From assembly GCA_017983775.1 (NCBI GenBank), contig JAGOAT010000006.1, positions 1 to 36,910 of the forward strand: a stretch of 36,910 nucleotides of DNA, given 5' to 3'. Under the pieces are notes generated by a model that did not search any database, had not been told where the DNA came from, and worked only from the letters and a program-made list of their open reading frames with translations. Positions 1 through 6,307 of this stretch are shown here, in pieces; the first letter of the stretch is position 1; each line of letters starts with the position of its first letter. The DNA is from Candidatus Saccharibacteria bacterium (GTDB lineage: Bacteria; Patescibacteriota; Saccharimonadia; JAGOAT01). A program made the position numbers and the translations under genes.

Positions 1-50
1 TGCTGGATCTCCGGTCTTGCCCTTCGGGCAACCCGAAGATGACGGGGTGG
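1..50 (+). repeat. Right half of REP/BIME-like palindromic element (copy 1)
   Basis: This is the right-hand hairpin module of the repeat family that recurs in the window. The stem is TTGCCC/GGGCAA around TTC, and the end reads CCGAAGATGACGGGG. It is almost identical to 32849-32889. The left module lies outside the window. Confidence 0.8.
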
Positions 51-140
51 AGGGCTGGATTTTGGAATATGACGGGGTGGGGAGGGAACCTTGGAGGATG
101 ACGGAGTTGGGGAGGGAGATTTGAAAGATGATGGGGTGGG
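45..140 (+). repeat. G-rich degenerate tandem tail of the repeat
   Basis: Three or four degenerate units of about 30 bases follow the hairpin module. Each carries a GGAAKATGACGG-like core and a G-rich stretch such as GGGGTGGGGAGGG. Similar tails follow the copies at 10136 and 32771. They may be serial partial duplications of the terminal ATGACG motif. No gene is visible here. Confidence 0.6.
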
Positions 141-141
141 A

Positions 142-173
142 TCATCCTCCGAAACCCGGAGGGTTTACGGGGT
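142..173 (+). repeat. Left hairpin module of REP-like element (copy 2, isolated)
   Basis: The module reads TCATCCTCCG, then the stem AAACCC/GGGTTT around GGA, then ACGGGG. Its stem sequence differs from other copies but remains self-complementary. Between it and the mnmG promoter (174-262) I see nothing else. Confidence 0.65.
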
Positions 174-262
174 AACCATTACATTCGGCTAACACTACAG
201 GCCTGTTATTCTTAGTGCAACCAGCCATATCTGTCCAAATAAACGCATTAGAAGGTTAAAAA

Positions 263-292
263 CTGGCAAAGTATGCCAAGGTCTTATATAAT
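263..292 (+). promoter_or_regulatory. mnmG promoter with internal dyad
   Basis: A -35-like CTGGCA (263-268) and a -10 TATAAT (287-292) are 18 bases apart. The start codon is at 302, so the mRNA would be essentially leaderless. A dyad TGGCA/TGCCA (264-268, 274-278) covers the -35 and could be an operator. Confidence 0.6.
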
Positions 293-301
293 TAATCTGA
301 T

Positions 302-2134
302 ATGTCAAAAAATCAATACCAAGTAATTGTGATCGGAGCAGGACATGCTGGCTGTGAAGCAGCTATCGCTAGTGCCAAGATTGGAGCGAGAACGGCTTTA
401 ATCACTACTGATCTGAGCAAAGTAGCCACTACACCTTGCAACCCCTCGATTGGTGGTCCAGGCAAAGGTAATCTAGTCAGGGAGATTGGAGCCCTCGGTG
501 GTATGATGGCCAAAGTCACTGATCAGTCTGCAATCCAAATCAAAATCCTCAATAGTGGGAAAGGTAAAGCTGTCCAAGCCTACAGAGCACAACTAGACAA
601 AACTCTCTACAATCAAAATATGCTGGCTTCCCTCAATGGTACTAAGGGACTAGATTTGATTGAGGCTCAAGTAGCAGAGATTATCAGCACAGACAACCAG
701 ATCACTGGAATAAAACTTGTAGATGACAGACTAATCAAAACAAATGCAGTCGTTATCACTGCTGGAACTTTCCTCAATGGTGAAATTGTGATCGGAGATA
801 GAGTAGTTCGTAAAGGTGGAAGAATTGATGAAGATAGTGTTTATACCCTAAGTGATAGCATCAAGAGACTTGGTGTATTATCAGCTAGACTCAAGACTGG
901 TACACCACCACGAATCGCAAGGGATAGTATAGACTATGACCAAATGGAGCTTGCTCCAGGATCAGATGCAGCGATTAGTTTCAGCTACCCAAATCATCAG
1001 GTCTTGCCCCTATCCAAGCAAGAGCCTTGCTACCTCACCTACACCAATCCCGAAACACATCAAGTAATCATGGACAATCTAATCAAATCCCCAGTATTCT
1101 CAGGTATGATCAACGAACGGTCTCCTCGTAGTTGTCCAAGTCTGGACAAAAAAGTAGCCAACTTTCCAGACAAATCTCGTCATCCCATCTTTATAGAACC
1201 AGAAGGTAGGCCGGATGGTGTCGATGGTGAAAGGATGTATATCCAAGGTGCATCCCTAGCTTTTCCAGAGGAGATTCAAGAACAGATTATCCGAACAATT
1301 CCCGGTCTACAAAATGCTAGATTTATCCGTCATGGCTATGCCGTAGTTTATGATTATTTCTTACCAAGTCAACTAGACAAAACCCTGATGGTTCGTAATC
1401 AGTCAGGGCTCTATCTAGCAGGCCAGTTAATTGGCACTACTGGATACGAAGAAGCTGCTGCCCTCGGCCTAATTGCTGGAATCAATGCTAGTCTCAAAGT
1501 GCTTGATAAGCCTAGATTTGTCCTGGAAAGAGATCAAGCCTACATCGGAGTACTAATCTCTGACCTGATTAGCAAAGTACATGTCGAACCTTATCGAATG
1601 TTTACTTCAAGAGCTGAATACCGCTTGAGCCTGAGAAATGATAATGCCGACCTCAGGCTAGCTAAGCTTGGTCATGACTTAGGTCTACAATCAAAATCTT
1701 ACCTAAACGAAGTGAACCATAGAAGGCAAAGGATTGACCAGGCCATCGAATTGCTCAAAACTAGCTCAGTCAAATACCAAGGCCATCCTACTACCGGCTA
1801 CCAGCTACTACGTCGACCAAAAATCACCCTTGATCAGACTCTTGAGCTACTTGGACTTGATCCAAGCCTGATAGATTACACCATCTATGATACCGTAGAG
1901 TCAGAGATCAAATATAGTGGCTATTTGGATAAGCAAGAGCAGATCATTGATAAACAAAGAAGGCAATCTGAGATCAAGCTAGGTAATACCATAGATTATA
2001 CCCAGATCAAAAGCCTACGCAATGAGGCAGTGGAACGACTTAGGGAAGTCATGCCTGAGACGATAGCTGATGCGATGAATATTCAAGGCATCACCCCAGC
2101 TGATCTTGAGGTATTGACTTTTAGTGTGAGATAG
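302..2134 (+). CDS. mnmG: tRNA uridine-5-carboxymethylaminomethyl modification enzyme MnmG (GidA)
   Basis: This is the FAD-dependent subunit of the MnmE-MnmG complex, which installs carboxymethylaminomethyl at the wobble uridine U34 of certain tRNAs and so supports accurate decoding in the cytoplasm. The N terminus has the dinucleotide-binding motif GAGHAGCEAA. Family signatures NPSIGG and GGMMA follow, as do the mid-protein segment ARLKTGTPPR and the C-terminal GITPADL region. At 610 residues it is close to the usual length (about 620-630). The ATG at 302 sits 9 bases after a -10 box with no Shine-Dalgarno sequence, so leaderless initiation is likely. mnmE is not in the window. No truncation or frameshift is seen, and the function is secure. 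Confidence 0.97.
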   Translation: MSKNQYQVIVIGAGHAGCEAAIASAKIGARTALITTDLSKVATTPCNPSIGGPGKGNLVREIGALGGMMAKVTDQSAIQIKILNSGKGKAVQAYRAQLDKTLYNQNMLASLNGTKGLDLIEAQVAEIISTDNQITGIKLVDDRLIKTNAVVITAGTFLNGEIVIGDRVVRKGGRIDEDSVYTLSDSIKRLGVLSARLKTGTPPRIARDSIDYDQMELAPGSDAAISFSYPNHQVLPLSKQEPCYLTYTNPETHQVIMDNLIKSPVFSGMINERSPRSCPSLDKKVANFPDKSRHPIFIEPEGRPDGVDGERMYIQGASLAFPEEIQEQIIRTIPGLQNARFIRHGYAVVYDYFLPSQLDKTLMVRNQSGLYLAGQLIGTTGYEEAAALGLIAGINASLKVLDKPRFVLERDQAYIGVLISDLISKVHVEPYRMFTSRAEYRLSLRNDNADLRLAKLGHDLGLQSKSYLNEVNHRRQRIDQAIELLKTSSVKYQGHPTTGYQLLRRPKITLDQTLELLGLDPSLIDYTIYDTVESEIKYSGYLDKQEQIIDKQRRQSEIKLGNTIDYTQIKSLRNEAVERLREVMPETIADAMNIQGITPADLEVLTFSVR

Positions 2135-2142
2135 GGTAATAT
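2114..2142 (+). promoter_or_regulatory. Promoter for the 111-residue orphan
   Basis: TTGACT (2114-2119) and TAATAT (2137-2142) are separated by exactly 17 bases, inside the very end of mnmG. The ATG follows at 2150, giving a leaderless or near-leaderless transcript. Confidence 0.65.
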
Positions 2143-2149
2143 ACAAATT

Positions 2150-2485
2150 ATGACCGATCATCTAGTGTGTATAAGCAGACGCGGAGTAGATCCTGGGCAC
2201 AGAGGACCTGAATTATTACTAATAGCAGGTGAGCTTCCGCTAGGGACTGTTAAACATATAATATTGGACTGCCTAAGCTGTCCAGCGAGTAAAGCTAGAT
2301 GTGGACTTGCAGATGCGATGGCTAACCGGGTTTATCTTAATTACACCAAACAGGCTATGCCGATGCAGGGAACTGACGTTGTTACCACCGATCTACTAAG
2401 GCTTGCGCAGGCAGCAACACTAGCCAAAGCGGCGATGATGGATGACGCACAACCCAACGCAGTGTACTCTAAAGGAACAAAGTAA
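2150..2485 (+). CDS. Hypothetical protein, 111 residues
   Basis: I do not recognise this protein. It is a soluble-looking 111-residue chain without signal peptide or membrane segment. A cysteine cluster, CLSCPASKARC, lies near residues 42-52, and an Ala/Met-rich stretch that is probably helical lies in the C-terminal third. The coding call rests on the well-spaced promoter ending 7 bases before its ATG, the same leaderless arrangement as clear genes here, and on an open frame filling the space after mnmG. It is followed by a decayed transposase on the other strand. The cysteines could bind a metal, but they do not match a zinc-ribbon pattern I can name. Confidence 0.6.
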   Translation: MTDHLVCISRRGVDPGHRGPELLLIAGELPLGTVKHIILDCLSCPASKARCGLADAMANRVYLNYTKQAMPMQGTDVVTTDLLRLAQAATLAKAAMMDDAQPNAVYSKGTK

Positions 2486-2529
2486 GGTCACCTCAAAGCT
2501 GATTAGATTCGCCAGGGTAACTTAACTTA

Positions 2530-2950
2530 TTAGAATCTACCTCGTTCTGCTGAAACTTCGTTTTGTTCTTGTTCGTGAATATAGCGTTTTACTACTTCTT
2601 TATCGAACCCTACTGTACTGATTGCGTATCCCCTAGCCCAGAAATGTTCTCCGTTAAAGTTTCTAGCCTTATTATTAATCTCTCTAGCTATCACTATGGC
2701 ACTCTTGACCTTAATGAAGCCCACAATGTTACTGGATATTTTGGAGGTTTTTCTATTTACATATGGACATGATCTGGCACAAGGTGTATTGGTTATCTTG
2801 CAGTCATTTTGGCTGGCTAATACATGGAATACCCGTTCTAGTTCTGGTCTAATTTCACAATAGAATATTTTTCTCCTCATTTTTGGAATAAATATTAGAT
2901 GATATTTACAATCCCATCTTAAATGGGATAATGAATTATGAGAGTTATGA
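2530..2950 (-). pseudogene. IS200/IS605-family TnpA transposase, frameshifted relic
   Basis: Y1 (HUH) transposases of this family move single-stranded DNA. The C-terminal half is easily recognised: VGFIKVKSAI, then NFNGEHFWARGY, then STVGFDKEVVKRYI. The N-terminal part continues upstream of the first ATG (2880) in the same frame as SHLRWDCKYHLIFIPK, so that ATG is internal and no valid start is left. The catalytic HUH motif is present as VPDHVHM at 2760-2780, but in another frame and followed at once by a stop. At least two frame changes therefore separate the pieces. The gene is dead and is not followed by a TnpB gene. Confidence 0.8.
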
Positions 2951-3002
2951 CATAACTTGAATCCTTTTTTTAGTTGGCGAATCCATAGTCTACTCTACAG
3001 CG

Positions 3003-3035
3003 AAATATCCAGAGTGTTAACTCTGGATATTTTTT
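3003..3035 (+). terminator. Strong hairpin with T-run
   Basis: A perfect 12-bp stem, AAATATCCAGAG/CTCTGGATATTT, encloses the loop TGTTAA and is followed by a run of T. It reads as a plus-strand intrinsic terminator. It may be the transcription-insulating hairpin at the left end of the IS200-like relic. Confidence 0.65.
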
Positions 3036-3169
3036 GTTAACCGGTAAAGGTCAACCCTTGTCTAGTCACACTAGTAGAGCTAGTGGCTTACTTATGGGAT
3101 AGTTAACTATACACTTAACTCCAGGGCAAAGCTTCAAGAGGCTGGTTCTTGGCCTGGATGAATTGACAA

Positions 3170-3199
3170 TTAACACTTATATATTCATTGATGTATAAT
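3170..3199 (+). promoter_or_regulatory. Nudix gene promoter
   Basis: TTAACA (3170-3175) and TATAAT (3194-3199) are separated by 18 bases. The ATG at 3207 comes 7 bases after the -10 box, implying a leaderless transcript. A TTGACA at 3163 is too far away for this -10. Confidence 0.6.
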
Positions 3200-3206
3200 T
3201 ATTAGT

Positions 3207-3662
3207 ATGAGCTATCAATCCTTCAAGATAGGAGTGGGCATACTAATCCTTAACGACTGCGGGGAGATATTATTAGGTGAGCGTAACGACCCCAAAGACC
3301 CTGACAATCTAGGGAGAAAAGAATTATTGGGTGGATATATTGAGCCTGGTGAAACACCAGCCCAAGCGATTGCAAGAATCTTGATCGAGGAAGCTGGTGA
3401 TGACCTCAAAGTAGAGATCATTGCTCCGTTTACCACATTATCCTCGGCATCAGTGTCTGATCCAAGCATCTGGAGTATCGGAATACCCCATGTATGCAAA
3501 CTGATATCTGGAAAACCAAAAGTCAACCCCGACTACAACCGAGTAACAGACTTTTGGTGGCTCAACCTAGAGCAAGCTTTAGCCGATCCCAACCTGACCC
3601 CTGGCACTCGTACCCAGCTCGAGGATTATCAAAAATTTAGATATCAAGCCTGTGGAACCTAA
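3207..3662 (+). CDS. Nudix hydrolase (MutT-like)
   Basis: Nudix enzymes hydrolyse nucleoside diphosphates linked to another moiety, for example oxidised dNTPs or nucleotide sugars. The 151-residue protein is a single Nudix domain. The Nudix box starts at G43 and E49, continues through R57, and ends in E61-E62-A-G64, the metal-binding Glu pair. The Glu normally following the Arg (REUXEE) is Ile here. The C terminus, with an FWW segment (about 115-118), resembles MutT-type proteins acting on small nucleotides. The substrate cannot be read from sequence. Transcription starts at its own leaderless promoter. The downstream WhiB-like frame overlaps its last codons. Confidence 0.85.
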   Translation: MSYQSFKIGVGILILNDCGEILLGERNDPKDPDNLGRKELLGGYIEPGETPAQAIARILIEEAGDDLKVEIIAPFTTLSSASVSDPSIWSIGIPHVCKLISGKPKVNPDYNRVTDFWWLNLEQALADPNLTPGTRTQLEDYQKFRYQACGT

Positions 3663-3922
3663 ACACACTATTAGATCGCTAGAATCTACCCCCCTTAAAT
3701 CAAGGCGAATCCTGGCAAGAAAGAGCAAAATGCAAAGGTCGGTCTTTAGACGATTTCTTTCCAAGCACCTTTGAGGATCAAGAAGCAGCTAGAACCTTTT
3801 GTATTGGATGTGATGTAAGTGAACAATGTCTAAATCTTGCATTAACGCATAATACTAAGGATGGTATCTGGGGCGGAGAAGTATTTGGTAGGCTCATAAG
3901 ACCCAGAAGAACTACCACCTAG
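3652..3922 (+). pseudogene. WhiB-like (Wbl) iron-sulfur regulator, interrupted at a C6 tract
   Basis: Frame 3683-3922 encodes a clear Wbl domain with four cysteines spaced C-x22-C-x2-C-x5-C (codons at 3731, 3800, 3809, 3827), FFP after the first Cys, the turn motif DGIWGG and a basic tail RLIRPRR. Wbl proteins bind a 4Fe-4S cluster and regulate transcription, usually with the primary sigma factor, and are known mainly from Actinobacteria and their phages. The frame has no ATG, GTG or TTG after the stop at 3680. The +1-related frame starts with GTG at 3652, inside the end of the Nudix gene, and runs open to a C6 tract (3689-3694). Removing one C joins them into an 89-residue protein of normal Wbl size. 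This may be a real mutation, programmed slippage or a sequencing error. The domain identity is firm; expression is uncertain. Confidence 0.8.
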
Positions 3923-4222
3923 CTTCAAGCTTAAGTTAATGGCATTGCACTATCATCCTCCGCAACTCAGTCTCTTCTATCATCTTCTGACACTCTCCTG
4001 TCTTGTCACCCCTGGCCTCCTTGTCATCCTCCGATTGTCCAGAGGACAATACGAGGGATCCAGTATTTATAGCCATTGACATTCGTAGTACTCAAAGCGG
4101 AGCTTCGAGTATCTGAGACAATACACAAACAACAGTATAAACCAACCAATACAATCAATTATCTTGAGCCTCGAATCCTCAATACTTCGAAGTTCAAACT
4201 TACAAGGAACAGGTCTTTTGCT
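3923..4222. other. Intergenic region with repeat fragments
   Basis: No gene is supported here. TCATCTTC- and TCATCCTC-like fragments at about 3951-4020 lead into a partial repeat copy at 4021-4062. The plus-strand open frame near 4076-4279 overlaps the end of a minus-strand gene and looks accidental. Confidence 0.6.
4021..4062 (+). repeat. Left hairpin module of REP-like element (copy 3)
   Basis: The module reads GTCATCCTCCG, the stem ATTGTCC/GGACAAT (with one extra base), ACGAGGGATCCA, and then diverges. It is the same stem version as at 10136 and 32649. Confidence 0.75.
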
Positions 4223-4876
4223 TTAATACACTGCCAAAAACTGCCGATTTGGAATGAACTGCTGGTAGTGGCTCAGTAACCCAGCTGGCAAATTACCATC
4301 CGCTACCTCACTACCAAATATCGCATAGAGTTCAGTATCAAAATCCTGACCCTCTTGATCTTGATATGCATCAAATCTATTGGGATAGACATTGGTGTTA
4401 TAAAATTGATAATACTCTCTTAGTCCGACTGACAATTGTTCTCTAGCTCGATCATCAAGCAACTGAGAGTAGACATAATGCAAATATTCGTGAGCGACAG
4501 TCGTAGCCAATCCCGCTGCACCCATCTCAAATGCCTCAGGACGAATATAGATATTGCTTGGTGGCTCTATATAACACCCGAGAATTTTTCCATCTGGATG
4601 ACTAGTTTGCTCAAGACACAAATCAGCATTGACTAAAATATCAGGTAGTGAACTCCTATCAATACCAAGATTATCAACTATTTCAACTACTTGGCTATCA
4701 AGATACTGATATCCCTCAATCGGTTGATCAGGAATATCCAAAGGATAAAGCTGGGAAATAACCGTGCTGAATAACCGGTAATTATCTTGGCTATAGCCAA
4801 TCAGACCAATTCCAAGTACAGTCATAACCCCTATGCTAAATATCACCGCATTAATAAATCTAATAATTATTTTCAT
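4223..4876 (-). CDS. Membrane-anchored putative zinc metalloprotease
   Basis: The 217-residue protein starts with a hydrophobic segment (about 5-28) that should anchor it with the rest outside the membrane. Residues 129-133 are HEYLH, an HExxH zinc-protease signature. TELYAIFGSE follows at 181-190, and E182 could be the third zinc ligand of a gluzincin-like fold. Two cysteines (about 87 and 101) could form a disulfide. I cannot assign a named peptidase family. Its start overlaps the end of the MscS gene by four bases (ATGA type), so the two are co-transcribed and translation is probably coupled. A role in envelope protein turnover or stress is plausible but inferred. Confidence 0.75.
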   Translation of the reverse strand: MKIIIRFINAVIFSIGVMTVLGIGLIGYSQDNYRLFSTVISQLYPLDIPDQPIEGYQYLDSQVVEIVDNLGIDRSSLPDILVNADLCLEQTSHPDGKILGCYIEPPSNIYIRPEAFEMGAAGLATTVAHEYLHYVYSQLLDDRAREQLSVGLREYYQFYNTNVYPNRFDAYQDQEGQDFDTELYAIFGSEVADGNLPAGLLSHYQQFIPNRQFLAVY

Positions 4877-5901
4877 TGGTCAACAGAAAAACTCTTGCCA
4901 ATCAATACCAAATCCAGACCTTGAATCACCTCTAGTAACTGCTCAGTCACTGACTGACGAATTTGCAAATGCTTGACAAAATCTCGATCCGCCAAGAAAT
5001 AAACCAGCTTATAGCCTATACCAAATTGGTCAAGATTATTGAGATAACAGTCTTGATATTCTATTTCTCCTATCTTTGAAAGCGCACTCTTGACTTCGAT
5101 AGGAAGCTTGGTTCTCTTGGCTTGAGTTGAATGGTAATCGAGATAGAATACCAGCTCGACACGTCGACGATTCAGCTTGGCATAATTATAGAGACGAATA
5201 TTTGTCAATTCCTTATTTGGTACAATGATTTGCTCACCATTGATTGACTCTATCCGAGTAGATTTGATACCAATTTTTTTGACTACACCACTATCCAGGC
5301 GGTCTTTTCCCAATACTACATAATCATCCAACTCAAAAGGTCGATCAAAAATAATTGAGAAATAAGCCAAGATGTCAGTCAAAATTGACTGGACACCAAA
5401 AGCTAGAGCCACACCCAAAATACCCAATGATCCGATCAAGGCAGTTAGCTGAACGCCGACATTTTGCAAGACTACCAAGCCAACAACAATCCAGATCACA
5501 ACACTAAGGATATGACCAATAATATCACTGATAAGTCTAGCCGTACTATGTTTGAGATGTTGAGCTAGCAACCTCTCCAAGATAATATGAGAAATGATCC
5601 CAATAAACTCCTTAGTCAGCAGAATGATTAATGCTACCCAAGCTAGTTTTTGCAAAAAATAATTTTCAGCTGGGTATCTAACAATATGAGTAGCCAATAG
5701 AAAAGCAACCCCAATGATAATCAGGTTCTTACCCTGAATCAGTCTTGTGATAAAATAATATTTTTCTGCTTTTGTCTTCTTATATATCGCAGTTAGTTTT
5801 GTCAAAAAATAGGACTGAGCTAGCTTGAGCAGGATTATCATCAAGATAAAAATTACCACAAGGTTCGCAATAGTCTGCCAGCTTATTTGTCCAAATATCA
5901 T
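4873..5901 (-). CDS. MscS-family mechanosensitive ion channel
   Basis: MscS-type channels open under membrane tension to release solutes during hypo-osmotic shock. The 342-residue protein has hydrophobic segments near residues 8-28, 55-72, 80-100 and 130-155. The pore-lining helix and MscS signature follow: GVALAFGVQSILTDILAY, DRPFELDDYV, and the beta domain containing STRIESINGEQIIVPN. A cytoplasmic alpha/beta domain runs to the end. Length and domain order fit the small-channel group. A purine-rich AAGGGGG sits almost against the ATG, an unusually short spacing. It is the first gene of a two-gene minus-strand unit with the metalloprotease. Confidence 0.92.
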   Translation of the reverse strand: MIFGQISWQTIANLVVIFILMIILLKLAQSYFLTKLTAIYKKTKAEKYYFITRLIQGKNLIIIGVAFLLATHIVRYPAENYFLQKLAWVALIILLTKEFIGIISHIILERLLAQHLKHSTARLISDIIGHILSVVIWIVVGLVVLQNVGVQLTALIGSLGILGVALAFGVQSILTDILAYFSIIFDRPFELDDYVVLGKDRLDSGVVKKIGIKSTRIESINGEQIIVPNKELTNIRLYNYAKLNRRRVELVFYLDYHSTQAKRTKLPIEVKSALSKIGEIEYQDCYLNNLDQFGIGYKLVYFLADRDFVKHLQIRQSVTEQLLEVIQGLDLVLIGKSFSVDQ

Positions 5902-6101
5902 CCCCCTTATGATTACATATTTACCCCAATCTGTCTATCTTAGTTACTAACTTTTAGCAATTAGACCTTATGCTTGACTGACAGATAATTTTGCTAAGTT
6001 ACCTATAATATTAGATCATTATTGAATTGAATTATCGTGTTAACCTAAAAAAATAACCAAGATAAGTCGTTTGTAAAATATTACCTCTCCAAAAAAACTT
6101 C

Positions 6102-6199
6102 ATCATCTTCCAAATTTCTGTAACTCTCCACCTCGTCATATTCCAAATCTCAGCAGAGGTGGATCCCCCCGTAAGCTCTCCGAGCTTCGGAGGATGACA
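6102..6199 (-). repeat. REP/BIME-like element, minus orientation (copy 4)
   Basis: Read on the minus strand it gives GTCATCCTCCG, the stem AAGCTC/GAGCTT around GGA, ACGGGGGGATCCAC, TCTGCTGAGATTTGG and AATATGACG, with a second degenerate ATGATG end. The stem version matches the second copy at 32771. Confidence 0.75.
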
Positions 6200-6272
6200 A
6201 AAAAAGGGGGGAGGAATTCGGAAAATCACAAAGCAAGTAGCAAGATTTCGGAGGATGACTGTAGTAGCAATC

Positions 6273-6301
6273 CTGATTTTGGATTGATATTACTATATAA
6301 T
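6273..6301 (+). promoter_or_regulatory. dnaE promoter fixing the start at 6308
   Basis: CTGATT (6273-6278) and TATAAT (6296-6301) are separated by 17 bases. The ATG at 6308 begins 6 bases after the -10 box, so the mRNA should begin at or next to the start codon. An upstream in-frame ATG at 6194 would lie ahead of this promoter and inside the repeat. Confidence 0.65.
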
Positions 6302-6307
6302 ACTCTT

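Larger units (their letters stand above)
2500..3036 (-). mobile_element. Degenerate IS200/IS605-type element (approximate limits)
   Basis: The region holds a broken Y1-type transposase on the minus strand. A short inverted pair GATTCGCCA/TGGCGAATC (2506-2514 and 2975-2983) flanks it, and a strong hairpin (3003-3032) lies on the transposase's upstream side. IS200-type elements are known to have subterminal hairpins rather than terminal inverted repeats, and a terminator-like hairpin upstream of tnpA. The exact ends cannot be set from one copy. Confidence 0.5.
5902..6307. other. Intergenic region with inverted repeat copy and dnaE promoter
   Basis: This 406-base gap separates the divergent mscS and dnaE genes. 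It contains one minus-oriented repeat (6102-6199) and the dnaE promoter. An open frame runs through the repeat into dnaE but is explained by the true start at 6308. Confidence 0.6.

Noticed and set aside
45-140. CRISPR-like array
   Set aside because: The units are degenerate and adjacent, without unique spacers, and no cas genes are present.
4076-4279. 67-codon plus-strand open frame
   Set aside because: It overlaps the end of the well-supported metalloprotease-like gene on the other strand and has no start signals.
6194-6307. N-terminal extension of DnaE from an in-frame ATG at 6194
   Set aside because: It lies inside a repeat element and upstream of the promoter; MAKPTELVHLHNHTH at 6308 is the normal family start.
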